DNA of 64,000 nt from Orientallactaga sibirica (lineage: Eukaryota > Chordata > Mammalia > Rodentia > Dipodidae). Numbering within the stretch: the first letter of the stretch is position 1; the number at the start of each line of letters is the position of its first letter. Positions 10,600 to 22,440 of the stretch are shown here, piece by piece. The notes under the pieces are model-generated. The model did no database searches and had not been told where the DNA came from. It saw only the letters and a program-made list of their open reading frames with translations. The stretch lies in the NCBI GenBank assembly GCA_036365145.1, contig JAEOAD010000005.1:558001-622000 (forward strand). Direction: 5' to 3'. The translations under genes were made by a program, and so were the position numbers.

Positions 10600-11307
10600 T
10601 ATGGTGGTTTGAATGTAAAATATCAACCATGTGGTGGTTTGATTCAGTAGTCCCCCATAAACTTAGGTAGTCTGAATGCTAGTCTCTATAGCTGATGGGA
10701 TTTGGAAATTAATGTCTCCTGGAGGCAGTGTATTGTTGGGGGCGGGCTTATGAGTATCATAGCCAGTGTCCTCTTGCCAGTGTTTGGCATACTCCTGTTG
10801 CTATTGTCCACCTTATGTTGGCCAGGGGGTGATGTCCACCCTCTTCTCATGCCATCATTTTCCCCGCCATCATGGAGCTTCCCCTTGAGTCTGTAAGCTG
10901 AAATAAACCATTTTTTCCAAAAAGCTGCTCTGGGGCAGGTGATCTACCAGCATTGTGAACCCGACTGCAACACCCCATGTACTAATGTGTTTGAATACAT
11001 AACTTCCAGTTGGTGGTGCTGTTTGGGAAGGCGATAGAATCTTTAGGAGATGGGCTATATTTGAGGAAACATGTCCCTGGGAACAGGTCATGAGGCTATA
11101 GAGTCCAGTCCCAGAGGGCGTTCTCACTCTCTCTACATCCTCCATGTTTATGTGAAGATGTGATGCCAGTTTTACTACTCCTGACATACTTTCCCTGCCA
11201 TAAAAGAAACAACTTTCCCTTGAACTATAAGCCAAAATAAACTCTTTCTTTCCTTAGCTGCTGCTGGTCTGATGCTCTGTCCTAGCAATGAGAAAGTAAC
11301 TGATTCA
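10600..11307 (+). mobile_element. MaLR-type solo LTR split by another LTR
   Basis: The outer LTR occupies about 10600-10629 and 10973-11307. It starts TATGGTGGTTTGAATG, resumes after the inner LTR with CCCCATGTACTAATGTG, and continues through AGTTGGTGGTGCTGTTTGGG, TGTGAAGATGTGATGCCAG and a polyadenylation segment (GCCAAAATAAACTC near 11232), ending near GTAACTGATTCA. This order matches rodent MT/ORR1-class MaLR LTRs. These are noncoding and can only carry promoter or poly(A) signals. Confidence 0.75.
10630..10972 (+). mobile_element. Inner MaLR LTR nested in older LTR
   Basis: 343 bp from TGTGGTGGTTTG to GACTGCAACA, with a GCTGAAATAAACC poly(A) signal near 10897. It is closely related to the LTRs of the provirus at 43316-45552. 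The pentamers next to it (AACCA left, CCCCA right) match at three of five positions, as expected of an aged 5-bp duplication. The frame 10702-10896 lies wholly inside this LTR. Confidence 0.8.
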
Positions 11308-11309
11308 GT

Positions 11310-11922
11310 CAATAAAAGTAGAAAAAAATATTCAATGAATGCAGGCTATTAGTTTGATATTTGTTAACAACTGAAAGTTTTAACTTGTGATTCAACCCTA
11401 AATAAATATTGTTTTTCTTTTCTAATTTTGCATGTGTAATTATATGTTGTTTTTAAACAAAGCCTCTAAGGTATAGGCTTCAAGTCTCATTAAACTTGAG
11501 TCAGTCCTTGTTTTTAAATATCTTCTTTGGCTATTATTGAGTCTGATCCACATAATTTATTTTCCAAACGTGCATGGTGTTGAGAGTGAACATTTTACAT
11601 TTTACAATTTTAGGCTCTAAATTAGAAAGGTCCCTAAATAGGAGTAGGTCATCTGACTTATCTAACTACCCTTAGGATAAGTTTTGATGGACTGCATAGG
11701 CAGGGATCATTTATTTCTTTTGGGATGTTAACATGATTTCTTGTCATTTAGCTATCAAAGTCAAATCTCATATTTATCTTCTTCTCTTGACTACCTAGAT
11801 ATTCAGAGGTAAGTTTTGTGTTCAATTGCTATAGATTCTCCAACATTCATTTTCTGGATAATTCCTTACTTCAATTTTCCCTAATTTATATAATACAACT
11901 CTACAATTACTCTGTTTTCTTT
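11310..11922. other. Anonymous AT-rich sequence
   Basis: No gene or recognisable repeat. Confidence 0.5.
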
Positions 11923-12126
11923 TAAAAAATATTTTATGAAAGAGGAGAGGATGAGGAACGAAGGAGAGAGAGAGAATTGGAACAACAAGGATTCTTGCTG
12001 ATGCAAACAAACTCCACACACATACACCACTTTGTGCATCGGTTTTATGTGAGTACTGAGAATTGTACTTGGGTGGGCAAGTTTTGCAAGCAAGTGCTTT
12101 TAACCCTGGGCCATCTTCCCGGCCCC
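11923..12126 (-). repeat. DIP-like SINE, diverged
   Basis: Reverse copy with a short GA run, GATGCAAACAAACTCCACAC, TTGTGCATCG, TTTGCAAGCAAGTGC and the A-box end GGGCCATCTTCCCGGCCCC. It is more diverged than most. The open frame 11822-12223 runs through it and has no other support. Confidence 0.85.
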
Positions 12127-12577
12127 TACTTTTTGTCTTAGCATTTATTAAATGTTCATGAGGTTTTCTGAAATTTTTTTCTATTGCATAGTGCTTTAGA
12201 GTATATTTAGTATTTAGTATCACACTGAAACAATACTAAAAAGAAAAGCCATTAGAATTGAATCACTATTATAAACAATAGCTGTCACCATCTACTAAGT
12301 GGTGATACTGGGCCAGTTCTTTCATGCAAATTATGTTTAATTGTTCTATTATTCCTTTGTGATAATTCCTAGGTCCCGACTTCTATTGAGGGTAACTAGT
12401 GGCTTGATTAGCTATGAACTGGCAACAATTTAAATTTCTTTAAAGTAGCACCCATTAAACTGAAATTACCATCTTCTATCATTCATTCATCAAATATAGA
12501 GTTCATTTAATGTAATGACCACTTCTAAGAATATGACTTGATTATAAGCTTTGTCATCAGGAATCAAATTAAATGCA

Positions 12578-12786
12578 TTTTAAAAATTATTTACTTATTT
12601 GCAAGCAGAGATAGAAAGAAGAGGGACAGACACACACAAAGTATGGACATGCCATGGTCTCTAACTGTTGTAAATGAACTCCAGACACATGTGCCACCTT
12701 GTGCATCTGGCTTTACATGCATACTTGGAGAATGGACTTGGTTTTGCAAGCAAGTGCCTTAACCACTGACCAATCTTTCCAGCCCT
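12578..12786 (-). repeat. DIP-like SINE
   Basis: Reverse copy: TTATTTACTTATTTGC tail, GTAAATGAACTCCAGACAC, CCTTGTGCATCTGGC, and AACCACTGACCAATCTTTCC then AGCCC at the A-box end. Confidence 0.9.
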
Positions 12787-12883
12787 CTCTTACTTTTTAA
12801 GTATATTTTGTCTATTAACTTTTCTGTGAATACTTTCATATTTTTGTCAGTCATTTGAAAAGTTATCTCAAGACATTAATTTT

Positions 12884-13093
12884 TAAAAGATTTATTTTAT
12901 TTTATTTATTGATTTACTAGAGACAGAGAGAGGGAGAGAGAATGGGTGCGCCAGGGCCTCTAGCCACTGCAAATAAACTCCAGATGCATGTGCCACCATA
13001 TGCATCTGACTTACATGGGACCTGGAGAATCAAACCAGGGTCCTGAGGCTTTGCAGACATGTGCCTTAACTACTAAGCCATCTCTCCAGCACT
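12884..13093 (-). repeat. DIP-like SINE with 14-bp TSD
   Basis: Flanked by AAGACATTAATTTT at 12870-12883 and 13094-13107. Standard reverse-strand DIP order, with TTTATTTTATTTATTG tail, short GA run, core and CCATCTCTCCAGC end. Confidence 0.93.
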
Positions 13094-13109
13094 AAGACAT
13101 TAATTTTAA

Positions 13110-14270
13110 GGTAAGAAACTCATGCTAATAAAACTAAACAATAAGGAGAAACAAACAGTTAAAACCTCAACATTATACTAAGCTCATCAGACTGAAGGGC
13201 AGTGAGAAGAATTAACAGAACTTTCCAAGAATCACCGTGCTTTGTTAAGAGTCTGCCTCGCACCAAATTCTGTTCCGTGTGTGCTGGACAGGAGAAAAGG
13301 GCATGAGCTGGAAATATCCCTAATAAATCCACTCAGGAGACAAAGACAAGGCCCGTCACCCTGGCAGGCAGGGAGGGGGCGAACATTTCCAGAGACAGGA
13401 ATCCTTCACCTGAGCCTTTCTGAGCCACAGAGGGGAGATGTTTGCACTTAGAAGTTTGGTGATTCCCAAGTGGGCATAAAGCTATAAAGGCAAAGCTGCA
13501 CACACCCATAAATATTTAGTACTAATTCTCTCCAGTAGCAGGCTGCAGTTTAATCAAGTAGAAGATCAAAGATGAAGCAAATAAGGAAGAACTTGAGCGC
13601 AGTGGGAGACACATTTTAGAGTTCAGCAGCTGGGCCCTTCTGCTCTTCTGGACCCCACTCAGACACTGAAACAACTGATGCATTTGTTTTTCTACTATTG
13701 GGAAGTGGAAACAACTCTATACATGAGAAGTCACACGAAAGAATCACAGTGAATGGGTTTGCTTCTACAGCTTAGGTTAAGGGAGAGACCTGAAGTCACA
13801 GGCCATTCCTGCCCTGGGCAGGGATGCTTCCCAGACATCCAGGACTGTACACTGCTGTGATGCACTTAAAAACACTTGGATGGGAGCAATGGGTCCCGAT
13901 GAGCCCTCCTCCCATTCCCAGCCCGTGTGCTGCAACTATCTCGTCCTCCCGAGTAGCTCAGTGGAAAGACAGGTGCTTGGGTGAGGAAGTAACCAGGGAA
14001 CTTTCCCATGCTGTCCGCTCAAGTAAAGGGTCTGTATAAAGCTGTCAAGTTACCCAAGGCGCAGAAAGGAGAAGAAGGGGCAAAGCGTTCAGGAAAAGTG
14101 ACAGCAGCAGACACAAGAAGGGTTAGTGACAGAAACAGGATATGGAAATGAACAGAGGGTGAGATTATCCCAAAGGAAAACAACCCTCACTCACAGAGAC
14201 TCACAGAACCCAGTCAGTCCCCATGTTTTCTCCAGTACGAGGCCTTTTTCTGAAAAATAACAAAGTAGTT
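13110..14270. other. Non-repetitive, higher-GC block
   Basis: About 1.1 kb with no recognisable repeat, between SINE-rich and AT-rich neighbours. It has two short plus-strand frames (13242-13451 and 13824-14039) without recognisable domains. The absence of repeats and the composition shift are directly visible. Whether it is a conserved noncoding element or an exon cannot be decided from one genome. Confidence 0.5.
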
Positions 14271-14840
14271 TATATTGTTAGCAAGATTAGTGAAATATCT
14301 TTGAAACCAAAATTATTATTGAAGAAAAAATTCAGTCAATATTAAAGGGGGAAACAATTTTAAGTTTTTAATGACAGATGCAGAGTAGTAACTAACAAGT
14401 TTGCTAGATAATTAGATAATTCACATCAAAGAACCTATTATCCATCCATATTTAGATCAGAAATAGCAGCATATTTCTCACTACATCTTCAACTAAGAAC
14501 TTTATGATTAAATATGCTCCATAGATAGCAATCTATTACTTTCAAGTTTAAAAAGTCACTTTAAATTATTTTGCTCTTTATTCTCTTATGAGATTTATAA
14601 ATAGAATGAGTTTATAAGTCTTGATTTTTTGAAAGTTCAGCTGACAAGTGTGCTATTAATTTCTGTGTGTTTGATCATTTCTGCCCTTCATTCTTTGGGA
14701 ACCAGTAACACACATTATCAGGAGGAAGACGAAGAGTCACATGCTTCAGAACAGTATGGGCATCCATGGAAGGACTCTTAGGAAAGCCTAGAGAGCTCAT
14801 AAAAATATAAGAATTTGACCTGTAAGGTCTCTTTAACATA
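14271..14840. other. Anonymous AT-rich sequence
   Basis: No recognisable element. Confidence 0.5.
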
Positions 14841-14847
14841 TATACAT

Positions 14848-15043
14848 TGTGTGTGTGTGTGTGTGTTTTCATGGGCATGGGGGCCCCTATGTGTATGTAT
14901 GTGTAGGGGGTGTGGGGGTGTGAATGTGGAGCCAACGGTTGATATTGGGTGTCTACCTTAATTGCTCTTCCTTTATTCCCTGAGACAGGACCTGTCACTT
15001 GGACCCAGAACTCACCAGTTCAGTCAGTCTCAGTAGCCAGAAG
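14848..15043 (-). repeat. B4/B1-related repeat with (TG)n lead
   Basis: A (TG)n tract (14848-14866) and GT-rich segment lead into TGAGACAGGACCTGTCACTT and CCAGAACTCACCAGTTCAG, the reversed 5' B1-type half found in rodent B4-like SINEs. It stops at about 15043, where MaLR internal sequence begins. Confidence 0.6.
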
Positions 15044-15632
15044 ATCTCTGGGTACTATAAAGTATAACAAATGCAGGAAAGAGAGGATCGTTGGATTTGC
15101 AACTAGGCTTTGTTTTTTGGAAATGACTATAGGAAATGTAAGGCAAGGTTGTTGAAAGTCCCTGAATGGAGAACCAAATGAGGCATGAGAATAAACCATG
15201 GGTTGCAGCAGAGACCCCAGCCAGAATTAAGAGACAGCTGCCAAAGAGAGCTGCTGGCTTGGGATAGAGTGTTTCCTGAACTCTAGGCAGCACAACTGGA
15301 GAGTTGAAATTGGAAATTTCAGAGAAATTTCCCTAGTTAGAGATATTGGACTTAGAGTCATAGGTTTGGATGTTTGCCCTGTTTGTTTTAGATTTTGCAT
15401 TGGTTCAATCTTTTCTTTCAATGCCATATTTTGCAGTGTTAATGTTTCTCTTGTGTCATTATGTTTAGTTTTTTTTTTGTTGTTGTTGTTTTATAGCTCA
15501 TAGTTGGACTATGGGAATTGTTTGAAAAGTGTTGGGATGGATAAGTACTATGGGGACTTTTAAAGTTAGGCTGAATGTACTGCATTTTCTATCAGGGATA
15601 GTTACCAGTTTTTATGGACTGGAGGTGGAATA
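15044..15632 (+). mobile_element. MaLR internal region, 5'-truncated
   Basis: Collinear with the internal region of the provirus at 43316-45552. Shared landmarks include AATGCAGGAAAGAGAGG, CCATGGGTTGCAG, GATGTTTGCCCTG and the segment before the 3' LTR. It has no 5' LTR and no intact reading frame. It carries a local T/TTG-rich run at 15470-15490. Confidence 0.75.
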
Positions 15633-15972
15633 TGTTGATTTGAATTAGGTGTCACCCATAAACTCATGTGTTCTGAATGCTTAATCTCCAGCTGATGGCA
15701 ATTTGGGAATTGGAGCCTTGTTGGAATAGGTGTGTTTTGGGGGTGAGCTTAGGGGTGCTATAGCCAGATTCCACTTGCCTGTGTTCAGCTTACGCTCCTG
15801 CTATGATATTCTACCTGCGGTGGCAGAGGTGATATCCAGCTTATACCCCTGCCCAACTTGCCCCTGCCATCATGGAGCTTCCACTCAAGACTATAAACCA
15901 AAATTAAATATTTTCCTTCTGTAAGATGCTTTTCGTTGAGTACTTTATGCCAGAAGCAAGAAGGTAACTGCA
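15633..15972 (+). mobile_element. MaLR 3' LTR
   Basis: Starts TGTTGATTTGAATTAGGTG and ends near GGTAACTGCA, with an AATTAAATATTTTCC poly(A) region near 15902. It is the 3' LTR of the element whose interior lies at 15044-15632. Confidence 0.75.
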
Positions 15973-16149
15973 TATAGTCACTGGAAAGGTGCCCCATGTT
16001 CTGGAAAATAAACTCTACCCTTGCTCATGCAAGAAAAACACATCAAAGCAGAACCAGGACTAGTTGGGAAGAATATATGAAAAACTTATGAGGGTGAATC
16101 TAATAAAAATGCATTATTCACATATATAAACTTGTTGGAAGATAAATAT

Positions 16150-16380
16150 GGGCTGGAGCAATGACTTAGCAGTTAAGGTGCTTGCTAGCAAAGCCAAAGG
16201 GCCTAGGGTCAATTCCCCAGTATTCATGTAAAGCCAGATACACATTTTGCTCATGAGTCTGGAGCTTGTTTGCAGTGGCCAGAGGCCCTGGTGTACCCAT
16301 TTTCTTTCTTTCTCTCTATTTGCCCACCCATAAATAAGTAAGTAAGTAAGTAAATAAACAAACAAATAAATAAATAAATA
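16150..16380 (+). repeat. DIP-like SINE
   Basis: GGGCTGGAGCAATGACTTAG A-box start, GGGTCAATTCCCCAGTATTC B-box region, CT-rich segment, then a tail expanded to (TAAG)n/(AAAC)n/(AAAT)n. Short flanks ATAAATAT on both sides may be the target-site duplication. Confidence 0.9.
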
Positions 16381-16389
16381 TATTTTAAA

Positions 16390-17080
16390 AAGTAAATACA
16401 TAACCAAATTTTAGTAAACAAAGATGAATGATACAAGGGAGAGAGGCTGGTAGAGCTCAACTGTTCAGTGCATGTTTATAAGATTCATATGATGTTGGGT
16501 TCAACATCTAGAATTTCTTCCTCCCCACCCCCAAAATGCAGTGTTATGTGAAGGTGTAAAGAAATGGTAAGGACTCAATAAATATCTGTCTTCTCGATGT
16601 ATAATTTAATGAGTGAATAACTGAAAGCAAGAAAATGGAAGCAGAAACAAAAGATTATTTCTCTTCCTGAGGGTACAAAGAAGTAATATTGCATTATAAT
16701 CATTATTTTCACAACTTGATTTAATTTGTCAAGTTATCCATTAATCCTGTCTTCACTTCATTTACAAGCCCCCCTCCTAACATCCTTAGAGGAAAGGCAG
16801 AATCAAGATTGTTACACAGGGAAGGGAAAGGGAAAAGTTATAGCTTCCTTGCTAAATAGTCTGCTATAAAGATCCCAAGAGCCATTATTCATGCTGGGAG
16901 TTTCTCTGTTCAGTGGGATAATGCTGGAGCACATTGCAAAAAGACTTGGTGTCATTCTTTTCTTTACCCATAGAGTATAAGGTACTGGATAAACTGGGCC
17001 AAGTCAAGAAGTGAGTGGCAAGGACAAAAGGGCAGTTTTTATTTCTTAATTATTACAGTACATAATCCTAGATGCTTAAC
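16390..17080. other. Anonymous sequence
   Basis: No recognisable gene or repeat. Confidence 0.5.
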
Positions 17081-17084
17081 CAAT

Positions 17085-17315
17085 AGGGAAGGGAGAACTG
17101 AGATATTTATAGGAGGAAGAGAGGAAATAAAGATGAAAAGAAGGAAAAAAATCAAGGAAGAGTATAAGGGGTAGACAAGGAAGTTAGGGGGTTGCAGGAG
17201 AGAAGAAGGAATGCAAAAGGAATGAAAATTGAGGAAGAAAATGAGGGAGAAAAAGAAAAAGAGTGAATAAAAATAACAGAAGAGAAGAAACAGAGAAAAG
17301 AAGAAAGATAAAACA
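17085..17315 (+). repeat. Long purine-rich tract
   Basis: About 230 bases with very few pyrimidines on the plus strand. The overlapping 144-codon minus-strand frame (17039-17473), rich in Phe/Leu/Ser, is an artefact of this composition and not a gene. Confidence 0.8.
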
Positions 17316-18641
17316 ATTTTTTTGAAATTTCTTTGCAAGAAGGATGATATACATTTCCCCTGAAAAATAATTGTTTTCCCTTTTAATATTATAGATGAAT
17401 TATCTGAGTTATTGATTCTTATTCCTATTTCTCTTATTGTTATTACAATAGTGAAGTCACTCCCTTTGACCATAATCCAACATGCAATAAAATCATTTAT
17501 GACAAGGAAATGTTATAATTGCAAGAACACAGAAGGTGTGGGAAGAGATTCAGATCAGAGTTTATGCTTCCACTTTAATTTAGCTGGTGCTGTTCTGGGG
17601 GAGGAGGCTTCACTTTTAGCAGTCATTGTCAGATACAGTTTCTAGGGAAATTTTAAGTTGCTGCCATTGGGTAGTCAATGATGCCATGGGAACAGCATCT
17701 TGATAATGTCAGTTTCCTCTCTGAAGGAGCAGTTTGCTTTGTTCCTGAAATGTGACACACCCTCTGACAATTTAAAATTTCCTTCATTATGCGCACTACC
17801 TGAGCAGTCAGTACTACAGCTCTGTTCAACACTGTTGTAAACAGGGAGGTGTATGCCCAAATGATCTCTTCATTAACAGGATAAATAGGAAGAAGAAACA
17901 TGTAATAATCAACATGAGACATAGGCTATCATCATCTAAACCTAACCATTAAAATCGTGTTTCATGCACTAGAGTTCTACTGGTGGGGTATTTTCCCCAC
18001 GAAATAGATGACATGTCCTAACTAGGTGTTGAAACACTCTCTCCTGCTCTTTGCTACACCTGTCACCTCACTCCACTATGCAGTGCCAATTCCATGGCAT
18101 TGCGGACATGACTTACATGTTCTAGCTGGCCTTTGCTGGGAGAGGTTATCAGCACATGGAAACTATGTATGATGAGTTGGGTGGAATAAGTGTTTCTTCA
18201 TTAAAATTTTTGTTATGTAGCTTAACTGTATCCTGCCTACAAAGTAATTATTGTTAGTTATTGTTCATTTTGAGTAAGCATTCTGAATTGTTTCATAATA
18301 TATGTATTTTCATATATGTATTATTGATATGGAAACTGGATCAACCTGGGGAGGCTGAAAGGTGATTCTTTGGTAGCAGAAGGAGTATGGGGGGGTTACA
18401 ATGAATGTCATGCAGATGTCCAAGTCTAGTAACACTCATAATAGAGGTGGAATAGGAGGCTGAAGGTTTGAATACAGTGGCTACCAAGGCAGAGAAGTTG
18501 TATCCTTCTCCAGATTTGCTGTCTTCATTTTTTTCTGGGTAGGAGAGAGTTTTTGTTGCAATATTGTAGCACTGAGGGAAATTAGAGCATGTATTTTAGA
18601 ATATTTCACGGCAAACTGCTTTTCTTCCACATATGTATGTG
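17316..18641. other. Anonymous sequence
   Basis: No clear repeat or gene. Overlapping minus-strand frames at 17653-17922 and 17675-17860 have no recognisable family. Confidence 0.5.
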
Positions 18642-18643
18642 TG

Positions 18644-19004
18644 TGTGGTAGTTTGAACAGATGCCCCCAATATATTCAGTGTTTTATTAGTTTGTAGTTT
18701 GCATCTGCAGCCACCTGGCTGGAGGCAGTGTCACTTGGGTGCATCTTAAGGTGTGGCGGTGGGTTTAGGATTTCAATCTAAAGATATGCAAAGTGTGCCT
18801 AGCTGGAGTCCCTGAGTTGTACTGTGCTGTGTGACTTTTTGCTTGTGGCTTTTGCTCTCTCTGCTTGGACCTGTAAAGACAGGCCAGCTTCTTCTGCCAT
18901 TATGGAACTTCCCCTGGATCTATAAACTTCAATGAATGATATCCCTTCCTCCATAACTGTGCCTGGTCTGGAAGTTCATCTCAGTGAACCTGAAGCTGTC
19001 TGCA
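18644..19004 (+). mobile_element. MaLR-like solo LTR
   Basis: TGTGGTAGTTTGAACAG start, GGAGGCAGTGTCACTTGGG, GCCAGCTTCTTCTGCCATTA, TGGAACTTCCCCTGG and a GAAGCTGTCTGCA end. The order parallels the LTR at 47398-47757. It sits in TG-rich sequence that resumes at 19005, so it probably inserted into a B4-like element. Confidence 0.7.
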
Positions 19005-19090
19005 TATGTGCTGATGAACATGTGTGTGGAGTGGCCAGGGGTCAACATCAGGTGTCTTCCTTAATGATCTCAACTTTATTATTATCTTCC
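19005..19090 (-). repeat. B4-like TG-led fragment
   Basis: ATGTGTGTGGAGTGGCCAGG, GGTCAACATCAGGTGTCTTC and TTAATGATCTCAACTTTATT match the 5' lead of rodent B4-type repeats. Confidence 0.5.
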
Positions 19091-20003
19091 CTATTTGGGT
19101 GAGGTTACAACCCTGATTTAGGAGACTAACCTCTGGAACTTTCCTATCAAGAAGTGGGCAAACTGCTTCTAGGGGCACATCTTCAGAGAAGTGGGAGAGC
19201 AAACTCTTGGTACCATTATCCGAGAGTGGGCTAACTGCCTCTTGCATTAGCCTGAGGAAAAAAAGAAGCTGAAGAGAAGTTTAGTTTAAACCATTAGTAA
19301 ACCTGCTACATCTGCTGTCACTGCTGCTCTGATGTTACTGTAGCTTCCTCTGCATGCAAGCACTCATTGGCACTTTTACTGAATAGTGAAAAACCATTAA
19401 TATGTGATCAAGTAGTACAGTGCATGAGCAAAGGGTAAGGAACTTTTGACCTTGGATAATCCTTAAACATTTGTCAAAGGAAGGTAATTAGGAATATGAC
19501 CTGCTCGACTCTGCTGCTCCAGAACATACATACACTCTGATCACAAGAGCAATCAGACTAAGCTTACCTGTTGCCTTCAACAGAGCTGTGGCCCATAGTT
19601 ATTGACCTCATTGTTTTCAATGCTACATATCAGCACTTCTTACACATGTATGTTTGTTCTGAGTTGAAAATCCAAACAAGTCTCTGAAGAAAGGAGCCAT
19701 AAAGCATATTTTAATCAGACAGTGTGTATCTCTAAACATTACTTGCGAATGTTGGTTATCTGTGCTGTTCAGACAAAAGGTACACCAAGGCAGGCAGCTT
19801 GCTACTCACATTGCTCTAAGCAGGTGGATTACTTATTTGTGAGATTAACTTTATAGCAAGTTACAAGGAAGAAATTTAGCATCTCACAGCAATAATACTA
19901 CAAAGCTATCTGTGAAGTCCATAAGAAATATTCCCGATTCTTTCCCATAATTCATTCCCACAGTAGTTCCCAGTTTGTTCTTATAGTTACTCACCACCAC
20001 AGT
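19091..20003. other. Anonymous sequence
   Basis: No gene or repeat recognised. The frame 18981-19247 has no recognisable domain. Confidence 0.5.
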
Positions 20004-20013
20004 TATTATTATT

Positions 20014-20221
20014 ACTTATTTTATTTATTTGAGAGAGAAAGAGGGAGAGAGAGAGAGGGACAGAGACACACACACAGAGAGAATATGGGTACTCCAGGGC
20101 CTTCAGCAGCTGCAAACCAACTCTGGATGCATGCGCCACCTGTACAACTGGCTTTGCATAAATCCTGGGGTCCTTTGGCTTTGCAGGAAAAGCCTTAATG
20201 ACTAAGCTATCTCTCCAGCCC
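20014..20221 (-). repeat. DIP-like SINE
   Basis: Flanked by TATTATTATT at 20004-20013 and 20222-20231 (probable duplication, low complexity). Reverse DIP order with an extended GA/CA-rich tail and the A-box end CTATCTCTCCAGCCC. Confidence 0.88.
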
Positions 20222-20229
20222 TATTATTA

Positions 20230-20458
20230 TTTTTTGAGACAAGTTCTGTCACCAAACCCTATGCTCACAGGCTTGGATAGACTGGCTGTCTAATAAGCAC
20301 TTAGAATCACGCCCCCCCCCCTTTTTAACTTCTCCAGTGCTGGAATTAAAGGCATGCGCCACCACAACTAGGTTTGGTGAGGGTTCTGGGCATCTACACT
20401 CAGGTCCTCAAGCTTGCCTGGCAAGCACTTTATCCACTGAATCATCTGCTCAGCTCCC
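20230..20458 (-). repeat. B4-like SINE (ID + B1 type)
   Basis: TTGAGACAAGTTCTGTCACC, then GTGCTGGAATTAAAGGCATG and CGCCACCACAACTAGG (reversed B1 half), followed by CAAGCTTGCCTGGCAAGCAC and CCACTGAATCATCTGCTCAG (reversed ID-like half). This composite layout is that of B4. The DIP copy to its left inserted at its edge. It contains a run of C (20313-20321). Confidence 0.8.
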
Positions 20459-20459
20459 A

Positions 20460-22280
20460 ACGGTGGTTTGCCGTAGATGACACGTTTACTTGGGATTTTA
20501 TCATAGTGAGGAATTCCGTGGTAGAGAAGCCTAATGGAGGTACTAAAAGACCTTCAAGCCGTCGTCCCTTGCCATGACTGCTACTCTTACATCTCAAAAA
20601 GACAGATCCTAGCTTCATTTGATTCAGCTTTTAAAAATTAAAAGTAAGGTATATATTACTTATCTTTCTTTAGAAATAATACAAATGGAAAACGGTCAGT
20701 GGTACAAACGAATTTGTCATTACCATGCTGAGATTTTGTAGGTTTCCCTCGCTGGTTCCAGCAGCTGACTCCAGACTTGATCTGTGGTTGTTTTGGTGCC
20801 TGCAAGTCACACCAATTCTACGCCCATGAAATGAAATGCCATCATTCTGGTTTTCAATTTGAGGAAGCCCAAGGGGACAGAGCCCTGGTGGGTAATCTAT
20901 GAGTGCAGTGGTTTCTTCTTTGCTCTTAAGCATTTGTGTGGGAGACTGCCTCAAAGGTGTATGCACCATGGTGTCACAGGGCAGTGAGCTGTTTCACTGG
21001 AGGCAGGGATTAGAATGTATAGGCAGATTGTGAGACTCTGATGGAGAATGACAAGCTATAAATCAACAGGGTAATTGGATATAAACACTGAGATCACTTA
21101 TCCCCGGACTTCCCGCCAAGTGCTCTAGCTATTACTCAGAAGCAAATTCATCTTAACTGATATTCATTCTGCTTATTCTCAGCCTTATTTTGTTGTGACT
21201 GGCCTTTTGGAGTTTTGCACATCATGAGTTTTATTCTGATAGCACTTTTAATTTTAGTATATGTGCTGCTGAAGCAAGCACCTGATAGCACTTTTAAATT
21301 TTTCTCAGAAGACGGGGCTATAGTTTTCATTTGACAGAACAACATGTAGGCCCTGGAGCTGCCACAATGCCAGGGTATACCCTGTTTCACTTCCTGCTTT
21401 CATTGTCCCTGCCCTGTTGCATACACTCACGCCACTTTGGGTTTCTTCTGTATCCAAAGGTCATAAACAGTATGTGGAGTCCATTGAAAAGACCATCCTT
21501 ATTATTAGAGAAAGCAACAATTTCAAACTAATAGGACCAGTAAGCAGTCCATCTCTAAGTGCTGCCTAGAACTTAATTCACGATGACTTCAGATGCTGCT
21601 TCATCAATGCAGATTGGCCTTGGTATGTGAGCGCCCCTCCACAGCAGTCTTGGGAAGATGAAATGGCTGATCCCACTTCACTTTTGGAAAGAAAAATGAG
21701 AGCTCAGTGTAGTGCTGGTCTATGAATCATCACTATTTTCAGGACAAGTGAAATGTCAAGGCCAAATGCCCTCTGGCTGCCTATGAAAGAATGTAAGCCA
21801 GATAGGTAGTCATGACAGGGTTTTGAAATATTACTCAATTGGTTTTCCCCATCAGAGAAAAAAAGAAGAAAAATATTTTTCTGCCCCACGTTTATCAAAA
21901 GAGTATTGAATTAAAAACAACAAATATGGCAACAGAATGGTATCCTGTCACATTTAATACATGTTCAACAGTCTAATATAGCTTACAAAAAGTATACTGA
22001 AACTAGAAGCCTATTTCCATATAATACTTGATTTGATTTTTAGTTCTTTCAGACCAGTATTTGCTTTTAATACATATATTATAAAACAGTAATAGGTAGT
22101 GAATTTTGATATTGTAAATTTTACAAATGGAATATTCTCTTATCTACCAAATGGAAAACTATTTCAATAAACCAAAACATATTTTATATCAATTTTAAAG
22201 ATTTTAACCAACTTTTAAAAAATCTACATTCATATGTAATATATAAAATTATGAGATTATTGAGGCATAGATACTAACTT
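20460..22280. other. Anonymous sequence, no gene seen
   Basis: Mostly single-copy-looking sequence. The minus-strand frame 20670-20969 (99 codons) overlaps a moderately GC-rich stretch but has no recognisable domain. Nothing supports an exon here without a cross-species alignment or transcript data. Confidence 0.5.
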
Positions 22281-22284
22281 TTTA

Positions 22285-22440
22285 AATTTATTTTTGTTAC
22301 TTTCATGCTTGCATACACTGAAGTTTATCCCAGTTCCCCCCTAATGACCCTCTCTTTCATCCTCTTGTCTCTCACTGAAATTCTTTTTTACATTAGATCC
22401 CCATTCTACTTCTATGCCTTATTTATTTTTTGACTCACTG
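22285..22440 (-). repeat. L1 3'-end-like fragment, antisense
   Basis: A TTTATTTTTGTTACTTTC start followed by pyrimidine-rich CCCAGTTCCCCCCTAATGAC and CTCTTTCATCCTCTTGTCTC resembles the reversed 3' end of older rodent L1 families. Diverged. Confidence 0.45.

Noticed and set aside
11822..12223. 133-codon minus-strand frame
   Set aside because: Most of it reads through the DIP SINE at 11923-12126.
17039..17473. 144-codon minus-strand frame, the longest in the window
   Set aside because: Its Phe/Leu/Ser-rich translation simply reflects the purine-rich plus strand at 17085-17315; no domain or context supports a gene.
20670..20969. 99-codon minus-strand frame as a possible exon
   Set aside because: Looks less repetitive than its neighbours, but nothing in the sequence identifies a family or flanking splice partners.
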